Position numbers and translations under genes: made by a program. From Diplonema japonicum (lineage: Eukaryota; Euglenozoa; Diplonemea; Diplonemida; Diplonemidae): a DNA stretch of 64,000 nucleotides. Positions 41,025-50,221 of this stretch are shown piece by piece; within the stretch, counting starts at the first letter, position 1, and the number at the start of each line of letters is the position of its first letter. The stretch covers positions 310,001-374,000 of the forward strand of contig OZ025691.1 in assembly GCA_964019335.1 (NCBI GenBank). The letters are read 5' to 3'. The notes below the pieces were generated by a model. It ran no database searches, was not told the DNA's origin, and was given only the letters and a program-made list of their open reading frames with translations.

Positions 41025-42041
41025 ATGAACTGGTTTTACAATACGTTTGGGTTTCAGGAGTCCACTGGGGTGGGATACGGGAAAACGAAAGCCATGCTAG
41101 AGGAGATGTACGACGAAAAGGACCACACGCTCAACGGGGGCAAGGTGGGGTTGTGGGAATTCACCACCCTCACGAACTTAAGGGCACAAACAGCAACACC
41201 AAAAACACCCGCTGACGATGCAGTTCGGTACGAGCACATTACAGGCGAAGCGAAGTCCATGCACGGTGTGGAAGAAAACACAGGCGCAATGTTCCAAGCC
41301 GCCTCACAATTCAACTGCTTGGAGTTCCCCAGTCCTTGCATGAACCCCGAACACGGTGTTACTAATTATGTTCTTGACAAAACCCAAGGCCCTGCATGCG
41401 CTGTGGCCTGCCCTTATGGAACAGCCTTCCGCAATTATTTGTTACCCCGAGAAAATGGTACAATCGGGCAGACCAAATTCAACCAGCTTGACGGGCTGCG
41501 CGAGCTAGGGGAACGCCTTGGCAACGACGACGACCGCTACTGGCGAGTCGCCAACGGTTACTTAGACGCTTCACACGAACAGCTGAGACTATTGAACAAA
41601 AAACTCAATTCTCTGACTGAGTCCGAGCGCGACGACATCATGGGGCACATCAAAGTGGGCAGCCACTACGATACCCAAAGCTTCAAGTCAACATTGGTGG
41701 GACAGTGCTACTGTGCAGCCGCTGCGCTTTCTTACAGCAGATGCAATGATGTTGCTCTTTGGGAGCCGTTTTCTCAGCTTATTCTGGACGCGATATACGA
41801 GGCCACACTTCGGTCTGCCGTTAAATACCATGACATGAGGGTGGCGGAAGCGCCTGCTGGATCCCTGCTCCCTCCGCAGACTGTTTTCCTCACCAAGGTC
41901 GGGGGAGGTGTGTTTGGTAACGAACACCAGTGGATCAGGCAGGCCATCGAAAGAGCCTTGACAAAAGTAAGGGAAGAAAAACACTCATTGGATGTGAAGC
42001 TGGTTCATTTCCAGAGCGTCTGTGATGAGTATCTTTTTTGA
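41025..42041 (+). CDS. Macro-like protein with conserved TQGPACA and GGGVFGN motifs
   Basis: 338 residues, single exon. Two blocks stand out: QFNCLEFPSP ... GVTNYVLDKTQGPACAVACPYGTAFRNYLL (about 103-145) and VFLTKVGGGVFGNEHQWIRQAI ... LDVKLVHF (about 285-330). From memory these occur together in a widespread but little-studied protein group with a macrodomain-like ending; I cannot run a profile search to confirm. The glycine loop suggests binding of ADP-ribose or a similar nucleotide. No signal peptide or membrane helix. It lies about 10 kb downstream of the PARG-like gene. The frame starts upstream of 41025, but that is the first ATG preceding the conserved blocks. Confidence 0.62.
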   Translation: MNWFYNTFGFQESTGVGYGKTKAMLEEMYDEKDHTLNGGKVGLWEFTTLTNLRAQTATPKTPADDAVRYEHITGEAKSMHGVEENTGAMFQAASQFNCLEFPSPCMNPEHGVTNYVLDKTQGPACAVACPYGTAFRNYLLPRENGTIGQTKFNQLDGLRELGERLGNDDDRYWRVANGYLDASHEQLRLLNKKLNSLTESERDDIMGHIKVGSHYDTQSFKSTLVGQCYCAAAALSYSRCNDVALWEPFSQLILDAIYEATLRSAVKYHDMRVAEAPAGSLLPPQTVFLTKVGGGVFGNEHQWIRQAIERALTKVREEKHSLDVKLVHFQSVCDEYLF

Positions 42042-44006
42042 AAAAAAAAAAAAATGGGGAAAAAAATTTTTTTAAAAAGAAAATATTAGTGTCAGAGTGG
42101 GGGGGGGGGGGGGGGGGGGGGGCGAGTGTGAAACAAAAAGAAAAAAAAAGTGGGAGGAGCTAGGAGGAAGCCGTTTTTAACCGTTTTTACTTGGTTAAAG
42201 GTGGTGAATTCTTTAATTTGAAAGAGGAAAAAAAAAAAAAAAAAAAAAAAAGAAGAGAGAGGAAAATACAAAGACAGGTGTTTAGTGAATTGCTTAAAAG
42301 CCCTCCCCTCCCCTACTCTTGCAAAAAAAAAAAAAAAAAGCGAGGCCGTAGAAAAAGAAGAAATAGAAAGAAAAAAAGAATTTACCTCCCCTGTGTCCTT
42401 GTTGTGCCCCTCCATTGCGCTGCTGGCGTTGTCACCAACCTTCTAGTCACTGGGGGGGTTTTGAATTTTAACCCTTATAGGGAGAGAGAAAAAACCGAAA
42501 CTTTAAAAATTTCAAACATCTTCGAGCACGCCATCACAGGGATTGCTTATAGATGTCACCGCTGCATACTTTCCCAGCAATTTTCAAAGGTGCACCTTTT
42601 TTTTTTTGAGTCAATGCCTTAGGGATATAAAAAAAAAAGAGATGGGAGGGCACCACAGTCCTTACTGGTCCTTTTGAAAAGGGGTGATTAAAACTTTTTT
42701 TTTTGTTTCCTTATTTTTTTTTTCCGTTCAAACCAGGCCTTTGTTTTTATTATTCTTTTTTTACTATCCCCCCCCCCCCCCTCCCCCCTTCTCCTACCGC
42801 ACATAACACACCAAAAAAGAAAGAGAGAAAAAAAAACCACTTGTTTGATTATCTCATATCTCAGGTTCAAAGATATCAAGCGGAGCTTTTGTCCAGAAAA
42901 AGAAAGGAGCATTAAGGCATATCGAACACCTAAAATATGAGGCGTTATGTAACAAGAAAAAAAGAGGAAGACCAGGGGGAGGAAATGAGAAAACAGTATG
43001 GTACTTGCACAATCACCTTTTCTAGCCTCTTGAGGTGGTAGTGCAGGGGCCCTAGTGCACCCATCGGTCTCCCTGTGCCAGAAAGAATAAAGCCGCTCTT
43101 TTTTATTCTTTTTTTTTTTTTTTTTTTTTTTAAAGTCCATTATCTAAAACCCCGATTTGCAGTTAAAAGAAAGAAAAGGGGAAGAAAAAGGGGGAGAAAA
43201 AAAAAACTATTTATTTAGTGACACTCGCTTCGCTCGTGAAGTAATGACGGTTATATTCACGAAGCGAGTGCACGAGTCAAAACTGCCACCACAAGTGAAA
43301 TCATCAATCTTATATTCACAAATACGGTATTTTATTTAACGACAGCAAAATTTGAGTGGGTGGGGGGGGGGGGGGGGGGGTGGTGTAAAGACAAGATATG
43401 TGTCAACGCTGCACAGCGAACGATGCCATACCTCGGTGCAAGTAAAGAAGTCCATCATTTGCTCTTGGGTAATTTGAGGGAGACCTTTAGTAGAATTATA
43501 ATTTCTTAATACTTAACATCCTTAACTAATCCTCGGGTTTTTCTTTTTCCTCCCCCCGCCCCCCCCCACTTTGGTCTGACTTTCTTTTTTTCTCTCTCTC
43601 TTCCAATGTAGCAAAAAAGTTTTTTTTTCCCCCCTTCTTTATTCGTTACACGCCTTGCAACCTAGAAGTTTTTTTTTTTAATTCTTTTTTTTTAGCCTCT
43701 CCACCACAAGGTTTTTTTTTCCCCCTTCGTGTGTAGTAAGAAATCCAACCCTAAAAAGCGCTTTAAAAAAATTTTTAGGTTGCAAGGCATGTTGTTTAGT
43801 GTTTTGTTGTTAAAAAAGGTCCGGATGATCTATAAAAGATTTACCTGTTCTTCCCTGTTTCTCTCCCCCTCCCCCTTCTGGACTATTTCCCCCCATTCCC
43901 ACCCCCCCCCTTTTTTTTGCTTCCGCTGTGTTGCCCAAAATAAAGCAGAAAATAGTTAATTTATTGCTAATAAATACTGAGTTATTTTTCTTAACTCGAA
44001 TTTTCC

Positions 44007-44056
<50 letters not shown>

Positions 44057-44260
44057 ACTCGGGCCCATACAGGAGACAAGACTGTTTGCGGGGAGTTAAC
44101 TTCCGGCTCATATGGCAGTACGTAAGTCGGTTTTTTTTTTTTTTTTTTTTTTTTGTTGTATCCGTTCGTCATTTGAATTGGGAAAGCGAGTCTTTTTTGT
44201 TTTTCCTGCTGAGAAATATGAGGGTTTCATTTTTCCCCAGCCCTCCTAATGCAAGCCGGT

Positions 44261-44304
<44 letters not shown>

Positions 44305-44678
44305 TATCTTAAGGGATCGATTTCATCATTTTAATTGAAAACTGTGGGGACTAACCCGATCCATCTCAAGAAATAGTGGCCTTGAAAAAAAAAATAAATA
44401 TTTATTTACGAGGACAACGGGTGGGGGGGGGGGGGGGGGGGTTGATGAAGAAGGGAAAAGAAAGAAAGAAAGAAGAAAAGGGAAAAAAAAAAGAAAAGGA
44501 AGAAGATAGATTCTTGTAACATCATTTTCACCCACCTCGGACTGGCTACACCCCCACTTTTCTTTTTTTTTTTCCTTCTTATTTCACCAACTTTCCCCCC
44601 CCCATTTTTTTAAAAGAAAAGTGCAATTGAGCAAAAAAGAAAAAGGAGGATATACCGAAACCCTTCAAACAAGGTGGG

Positions 44679-44711
<33 letters not shown>

Positions 44712-44877
44712 GTGTGGCCCCCGACAAAAAGTGAGAAGAGCACAAAATGAGAAAAAGAAAACTCCTCTCTTCTTCCCCCTTCGCCCCTCTCCCCCCCCCA
44801 CATCATGATTATTTTTTTTTTCCTTCTTTAAAAAAGAAAAAAGAAAAAAAAAGGGGGCGGGTGGGAAGGAGAGAAAC
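42042..44877. other. Long intergenic stretch, homopolymers and one fold-back
   Basis: G runs at about 42100-42122 and 43362-43380, C runs, and T runs of 45-50 nt near 44007-44054 and about 40 nt near 44263-44303. A fold-back at 43207-43275 is listed separately. Frames through A or T runs encode only Lys- or Phe-rich tracts. No RNA gene recognised. Confidence 0.6.
43207..43275. repeat. Fold-back palindrome related to the intronic MITE
   Basis: CACTCGCTTCG ... CGTGAA and TTCACGAAGCGAGTG are inverted around a short spacer with GTGAAGTAATGACGG. The start TTATTTAGTGACACT and the GTGAAGTAAT motif resemble the termini at 32513 and 33081, suggesting one family of fold-back elements. Confidence 0.5.
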
Positions 44878-47409
44878 ATGGGAAAACATGGTAAGACCTT
44901 CGTGGACTTAGATGAAGTAGGACTGCCCCACCCGTCGGAGCAGGGGCTGGTGGTCAGGGAAGGAGCGAACTTCACAGACTGGGAAACCACCCCCAGCACA
45001 AAGCGGGAAGCCGCGGTAATAAAACTAGAGGTCATGCCCCACAAGGAAACAGTGCTGTCCATGCTAATCCTCACGGCAGCCGTTGTAATAGGCGTGGGAA
45101 GCGACATCGCTCAAGGAAACAACGCATGGACCACAGTATCAGCAAACGGACCATATATGATAGAGGAAAAGCTCCTCTACACAGCAAACATAACAGCTTC
45201 TAAGGTGGACTACTTAAGCCTAGGCAGGCTCCGCGTGCACTTCGAACCCAAGGTGATACCGCATTCCTTCACAGTAACTTACGATTCAGTGTTTTACGAT
45301 GAAGATGGAGAAATACTAGTCGATGTCACCGACTCGCATCTCATTACGTGCAGCACGCAGGCGCCGTTGAGGGGGTGTGATTCGTTTAGCTTGCCGCAGT
45401 TTCCTTACGTGTGGCTTCCCGAACACGGCCCGTTGTACGCGAACGTTTCGTTTTACAATTACAACGCCACCATCTTCGATACCCAGTACATTGATGTTGA
45501 CCTGGAAATCTACGACCATGACTCCATGTGGTCCATGATCCTTGTTCGCTTCGTTTCCATTGTCACGCTTATCGCGCACGTTTACTACTACAAGAGGTCC
45601 TGCGTCCAGTCAGTAGATACGATCCGCCCTGAGCATTCACTGTGGGGTCTCACACTGGTGTTCTGTATACTATACTGTAATCCTTTCTTCCCGCTGGCGA
45701 TGATCCAGCGAACAGGACGTGATATCGATGAGCTCGTGGCGTTTCTTGTGTTTCAAGTGCCGCTTTTTTTCACGCATTACATCAAGGCTGCTATGTGGGG
45801 GCTGCTTGTTGCCATATCAAAAGGGACGGGGACGTCGGCTGTCGCTGCAATGTACTCTCGTCTTGCTGCGTTGTTCGCGTTGCTGTTCACCATTCAGATC
45901 GTGTACATAGCACTGAACGGGACATGCTTTGCTGTGCTGTCAAGCGCTGTTTTCACGCGCAACTCTGGACGTGGTGCCTTCGTCTGGTTTGCGGAGCTCA
46001 TGTACTCTGGTGTGTCGTTCCTGCTCATAGGACGTGTTGCTGTTGGGCTTTTCTGCTGTTGCCGTTGCGGTGTCAAGCAACAACTCCGCCACCACCCTTA
46101 CTACCCCTCCCGCGATAGGCAGCTGCTTGTTCGCTTAATGATCTTCATGACTATCATCGTGCTTTTCAGTTGGCTTGCCAGCTCCCTCGCCTCTGGTCAG
46201 AGCCAAGGCACCCTTGTTGCCTCTGCAGGGCACATTGTGCTTGCTGTCGTCAGCATGCATTTCGTTGTGTACTGCGGTACCCCTGTATTCCTCAAAGGGC
46301 AGACGGACAAGCCCCCTTCGCCTATGACCGACGAGTGGAAGACGACAAAGTGGCAGCCTGAGTGGTTTAACTGGATAGTTGAGACCCCCGGGACACGCTG
46401 TCTTTACGTCTTCATGACCTCGCAGGAGGAAGAGGCGTTCTGGGCGATGCAGGACCCCCCTCAGGACTGGAGGTGGCGGATGTTCATCCCTTTCAACTAC
46501 GAGGCGTGTGCTTGGTCCTTGTTCTTTGCCCGGAACAGTTACAGACTGGACTTCCTGTCCCCCACGGTGTCGGCTGTGGTGGCGGCGATCGCCATCGTGC
46601 GATCCACGTCGGATACCAGCTACAAGAAGGCGGGGCCGCGGAAGGCCGACTCGCAGCTGTTGATGAGCGTCAGCACGAAGCGCTTTGATGTGGTTCGCGT
46701 GGTGCACATGGCGGGGATGCAGGTGATCCTCGGGGTTCACGACGAGCACTTCGTGGTGGCCTTCCGGGGGTCGAGCAACCTACAAAACTGGAAGGATGAC
46801 CTGACCTTCCCCCGTGTTCCTTGGGATGAGATGATGAAGGAGACGGGGTTCCAGCGGGGGGAGGAGAACGGGTACTGTTTCACGTCTGTGCCGCTGGTGC
46901 ACTCTGGGTTCCTCAGCGTGTGGAAGGCGGTGGACCAGACGATTGTGAGTGTGATCGAGCGGTATTCTGAGGGGAGGCCGCTCGTGGTCACCGGGCACAG
47001 TCTGGGTGCGGCGTTGGCCACGCTGGCGTCGTTCTCGTTGAGCTTGCGGTACCCTGAGCGGCGGATGGCGGTGTGGACTTACGGGTCCCCCTTGGTAGGG
47101 AACAAGGCCTTTGCGAGGGTGTACCGGTCGGTGGTGAAGTACTGCTTCCGTGTGGTGAACGAGAACGACCTCATCACCCGTGCCGTCTTCACCCTCGGGA
47201 ACAGCCACGTGGGGACGCTGGTGACCCTCGCGGCCGCCAACGGGATGCTCACCGTTGACCCCCCCTTCTTCGAGCGCCTTGTCTCCCCGACACGCTTCCT
47301 GTGCTCCAGTGCCATCGCGCACTCCATTGCACAGTACCGCACTGCTCTCTACCAGTCCTTCTTGATCTCTTCCTCCGACCCTTCCCAGTTCCGGTGCCTT
47401 CCTGAGTGA
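44878..47409 (+). CDS. Multi-pass class 3 lipase, tandem copy 1 (TMEM181/Wntless-like membrane module)
   Basis: 843 residues, single exon. Hydrophobic helix at about 57-80, a ~140-residue region exposed on the other side of the membrane with N-glycosylation sequons, then about seven helices from 219 to 468. The sequence WSMILVRF ... GLTLVFCILYCNPFFPL resembles the Wntless/TMEM181 type, whose signature is an N(D/P)PFFPL block. A cytosolic class 3 lipase domain follows (about 600-790) with nucleophile elbow GHSLG (Ser at residue 708), an Asp in ENDLITR and a His near the end (SSAIAHSIAQYR). Predicted acylglycerol or phospholipid hydrolysis at a membrane. The last 1137 bases are nearly identical to those of the second copy. 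Confidence 0.86.
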   Translation: MGKHGKTFVDLDEVGLPHPSEQGLVVREGANFTDWETTPSTKREAAVIKLEVMPHKETVLSMLILTAAVVIGVGSDIAQGNNAWTTVSANGPYMIEEKLLYTANITASKVDYLSLGRLRVHFEPKVIPHSFTVTYDSVFYDEDGEILVDVTDSHLITCSTQAPLRGCDSFSLPQFPYVWLPEHGPLYANVSFYNYNATIFDTQYIDVDLEIYDHDSMWSMILVRFVSIVTLIAHVYYYKRSCVQSVDTIRPEHSLWGLTLVFCILYCNPFFPLAMIQRTGRDIDELVAFLVFQVPLFFTHYIKAAMWGLLVAISKGTGTSAVAAMYSRLAALFALLFTIQIVYIALNGTCFAVLSSAVFTRNSGRGAFVWFAELMYSGVSFLLIGRVAVGLFCCCRCGVKQQLRHHPYYPSRDRQLLVRLMIFMTIIVLFSWLASSLASGQSQGTLVASAGHIVLAVVSMHFVVYCGTPVFLKGQTDKPPSPMTDEWKTTKWQPEWFNWIVETPGTRCLYVFMTSQEEEAFWAMQDPPQDWRWRMFIPFNYEACAWSLFFARNSYRLDFLSPTVSAVVAAIAIVRSTSDTSYKKAGPRKADSQLLMSVSTKRFDVVRVVHMAGMQVILGVHDEHFVVAFRGSSNLQNWKDDLTFPRVPWDEMMKETGFQRGEENGYCFTSVPLVHSGFLSVWKAVDQTIVSVIERYSEGRPLVVTGHSLGAALATLASFSLSLRYPERRMAVWTYGSPLVGNKAFARVYRSVVKYCFRVVNENDLITRAVFTLGNSHVGTLVTLAAANGMLTVDPPFFERLVSPTRFLCSSAIAHSIAQYRTALYQSFLISSSDPSQFRCLPE

Positions 47410-47411
47410 CC
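46273..47411 (+). repeat. Gene-conversion tract shared with 51590-52728
   Basis: From TGCGGTACCCCTG at 46273 to the base after the stop, this segment matches 51590-52728 at constant offset 5317 without indels. I see one difference (CCT versus CCC near 46323). Upstream and downstream of the tract the copies diverge quickly; the end falls within two bases of the stop codon. Confidence 0.9.
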
Positions 47412-48245
47412 GATTTCGAATTTTTTTGTTTCTCTTTTTTATCATGCTGCAGCAGATTTCTTTTTTTTTCTTTCTTTTTTTTTTTATTTTTTTTTTATTT
47501 TCTGAAACAATAAAATAATACTAAAAAGAGTTGAGAGGCAGCTTTTTGTTCGGCTTTTACCCTTTCTGCAGGATAAAAACCTGTCTTTGTGTCGCTAACA
47601 ACAAATTGTCAGCTCTTTCCCCCCCCCCTTTTTTTTGCTTCAAGTCTCTCTTCTTTGTTTCGCCCACTGTCCCTAGCTTTCTTTCTTACTTTTTTCTATC
47701 TGTTTTAAGTGAAAAAATTAAAAGTGAAGAGGGGGAGGAAAGAAAAAGGAAAAAAAAAAAAAAAAAACATGGGAAAGAGAGTATTTTAGCTTTGAGCTGT
47801 ACTTTTTCTCTCATTGATTGCCCGTTCTTCTGTTTCTGTTTTTTTTTTTTATTTACTAACTATCCACAACATGTTTCACTATTTTGGGCAACGTACGCGG
47901 ATTGCCACCTTTTTTTTGGGGGGGGGGCTTTTTTTTATCTGCTTAAATTGCCCAGTGGGTAAAAGGTTAAAATAATAAACATGTGAGTTTTTCCTTCTTT
48001 TTTTTTCTATTTTTTTTCTCAAAAAAAAAAATAAAAGGACTTTCGGTGGTCGTGTTTTCTCTTCACGTGTTTTTTTCCAAAAAAAAAAAGCAAAAAAAAG
48101 GTTTCAAAAAAAAAAGAAAGGTAGGGCCCTGCCGTACCTTAATTTTATTCAACAAAAGAAGAAAAAGCGAAAGAAAAAAGTAGGGGGGGGTCACCCCACC
48201 TGAGGCCCCTCATCTTTCTCATCTTTTTTTTTTCCTTCTTTTGAG

Positions 48246-48284
48246 CAGTGAGTACACGCCCCTGCACACTGAAACTGAATCGAT
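48246..48284 (+). repeat. Short dispersed element, copy 3 (CAGTGAGCACC family, diverged)
   Basis: CAGTGAGTACACGCCCCTGC followed by ACACTGAAACTGAATCGAT: same length and order as the copies at 6686 and 27575, with about seven substitutions. It adjoins a C run and the fold-back element at 48304. Confidence 0.65.
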
Positions 48285-48303
48285 CCCCCCCCCCCCCCCC
48301 CCC

Positions 48304-48480
48304 AGGCTATGCTGGCAAGGGAACTCGTTTCCAAGCTTTTATTTTTTTTAAAATAAGAAAACGGAAGGCGTTTCCTTATTTTTTGGGGACCGTAACCTTA
48401 AGAAGGGAACACTTAAGTTTCCTTAAGTATTTGAAAATTAAGGAAACGGAAACGTTTCCCCGTTTCTTGCCAGCGTAGCC
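48304..48480. mobile_element. MITE-like fold-back element (~177 bp) flanked by C and G runs
   Basis: Ends GGCTATGCTGGCAAGGGAAC and ...CTTGCCAGCGTAGCC are inverted copies. Inside, the blocks GGAAACG/CGTTTCC and AAGGAAAC/GTTTCCTT repeat in both orientations. A C run precedes it and a G run follows it (about 48485-48492), so even the flanking homopolymers are mirror-complementary. No coding capacity. Confidence 0.7.
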
Positions 48481-48613
48481 CTAGGGGGGGGGGTCACATA
48501 GTAGTGGTAAAATAGGTTTTTTTTTTGTACTGGAGCCACCTGTACAACACCCCCTTTTTTTTGACCAAAAAAAAAAATCGATTTCCGCCATTATTTTTGC
48601 ATTTTTAAAAAAA

Positions 48614-48772
48614 GGTGACCACGGTTTGATCCTCTGAATTATTCTGAAAAACTTAGACATTTGACATAGTTTGTACCGTTTGAACGGCAGAGTACAGTCT
48701 TGCGTTGTCGAAATGTGAATATCTATCATTTTTCCCGAGGTTAGGATGCACCCAAACCGTGTGGTCACTGTT
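48614..48772. repeat. Inverted-repeat pair (~159 bp span)
   Basis: GGTGACCACGGTTTG near 48614-48629 is matched inverted by CAAACCGTGTGGTCACTG near 48755-48772. The sequence between has no frame. Probably another small fold-back element or a relic of one. Confidence 0.5.
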
Positions 48773-49369
48773 TTCAGAAATGCAACGAAAGCATTAACAA
48801 GTGCTCAGAAGTGTCCAATCCGGCGAATTTTGATTTTTTTTTTAGTCAGTTTAGAGGGTATTGGGTTAGAAAAAAGAATTTCTTGAAAACATGTGCCCCC
48901 CCCCCCCCCCCCCCCGCTTGTTGGGCTTATCCTGTTAAAAGCTCGAACGAACAAAAATGGTATTGCAAGCACAGAAAATAACTATTGTTATTTCTCTTTC
49001 TCTTTCGTATCACCAAAACCTGACTTCCTAGCTGGCTCCAACTTTTTTGAAGGAATTTATATGAAGGGAAACAAAAAAAGCAAAAAAAGAAGAAAAAAGA
49101 AAAGAGAAGAAAAGGGAGACGAATAAGTTGTTGTTTTTTGTACTTCTTTTCTCCCGTCACGGCTTTACCTATTGAATACATATTACCCCTGTATCCACTC
49201 GTGAGTGCTTTTTTCTCCCACTTTTCAGGGCTATCTTCCAAAACCGCACGCGTGTCTTTTTCTTCTTAGAAGGGCGGGGAAGGGTAGATAGGCAGCAAAA
49301 AAGGAAAGAAAAAAAAAAAAAAGATGTTAAGCGAGGCGTCTCGGTTGTCTCATCTCTCTCTTTTTTTTC

Positions 49370-49420
49370 GCGGGCCGTTGCTAACCACTTCGTTCCTATC
49401 ATAGTGAATTTTTTTTTTTT
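49370..49420 (+). repeat. ~50-bp perfect dispersed repeat, copy 2
   Basis: Same sequence as 38539-38590 including the TCATAGTGAA end and the following T run. Flanks before the repeat differ (CTTTTTTTTC here, ACGCCACC there), so it is dispersed and not part of a larger duplication. Confidence 0.85.
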
Positions 49421-50221
49421 CTCCCGCAAAAAAAAAAAAAAAAAATTGAAAAAAGAAACTGAGAATGTCTGAGAATGTCAAAAAGAGGAAAGGGGGTGGG
49501 GGGAGTTACAAGCTCCAACACACCAACTGACTAGCATCACATACAGATGGGGGAAGAAAAAGGAAGAAGAAGAAAAACAATAGTTTTGGTGTTATTATCA
49601 AAGAAGAAAAAGAAAAGAAGCCCACTGCCTTCGACGGTACTACTCTCGATCGCCATCTCTTTCGCCCCTAAGGCACTATCACTTATTGGGAACTTTCTGA
49701 GTAAGAGTTATCACAGAATATGAAGGCGGGGGGGTTTTTTGAGATCAAAATTGATATATGGGGGGGGAGAGGGGGGGGGGGGGGGGGTACTGAAATATAT
49801 GTATAAGAAGAAAAAAGACTAACTAAAACACGTTTTCCGGCAGCCGAAGTAGCTTTCCCCCCCTTTTTTTTCTATTCCCCATGAAACAAGAAAGACGGAG
49901 GGTAGAAAACAAAGGAAAGAAAAAAAAAAGAGGGGAAAAAAAAAGAAAAACGAAGGTGTGGAGGGGAAGTACTTTTTCCAAAAGGTTCATGACGGGTAAC
50001 CCTCTCTGAAACTTTTTTTTTTTTCCTTCTTTTTCTTCTTTTTGTTTCCTCAATATTATGGTTCCTTCTTTTTTTTTTTCTTCTTCTACTTGTTTCCTTT
50101 TGTGAGGGGATTTTTCTCTCTCTTTTTCTTTTTTCTTTTCTTTATTTTTTTTTCCTGTTTTTTTTTTGCACAGACACAACATACCAGGTTGGGCGGGTTG
50201 TGCCGTCCCCGGCGCCACTCC

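Larger units (their letters stand above)
47410..50221. other. Spacer between the two lipase genes with several elements
   Basis: 2.8 kb of homopolymer-rich sequence containing three separately listed elements (48246, 48304-48480, 48614-48772) and a perfect repeat at 49370. A patch near 49620-49720 is complex but non-coding. G runs occur at 49728-49735 and about 49762-49790. Confidence 0.6.

Noticed and set aside
46135-46749. Reverse-strand ORF opposite the lipase, repeated in the second copy
   Set aside because: It is present in both copies only because of the shared conversion tract; the forward lipase frame explains the conservation.
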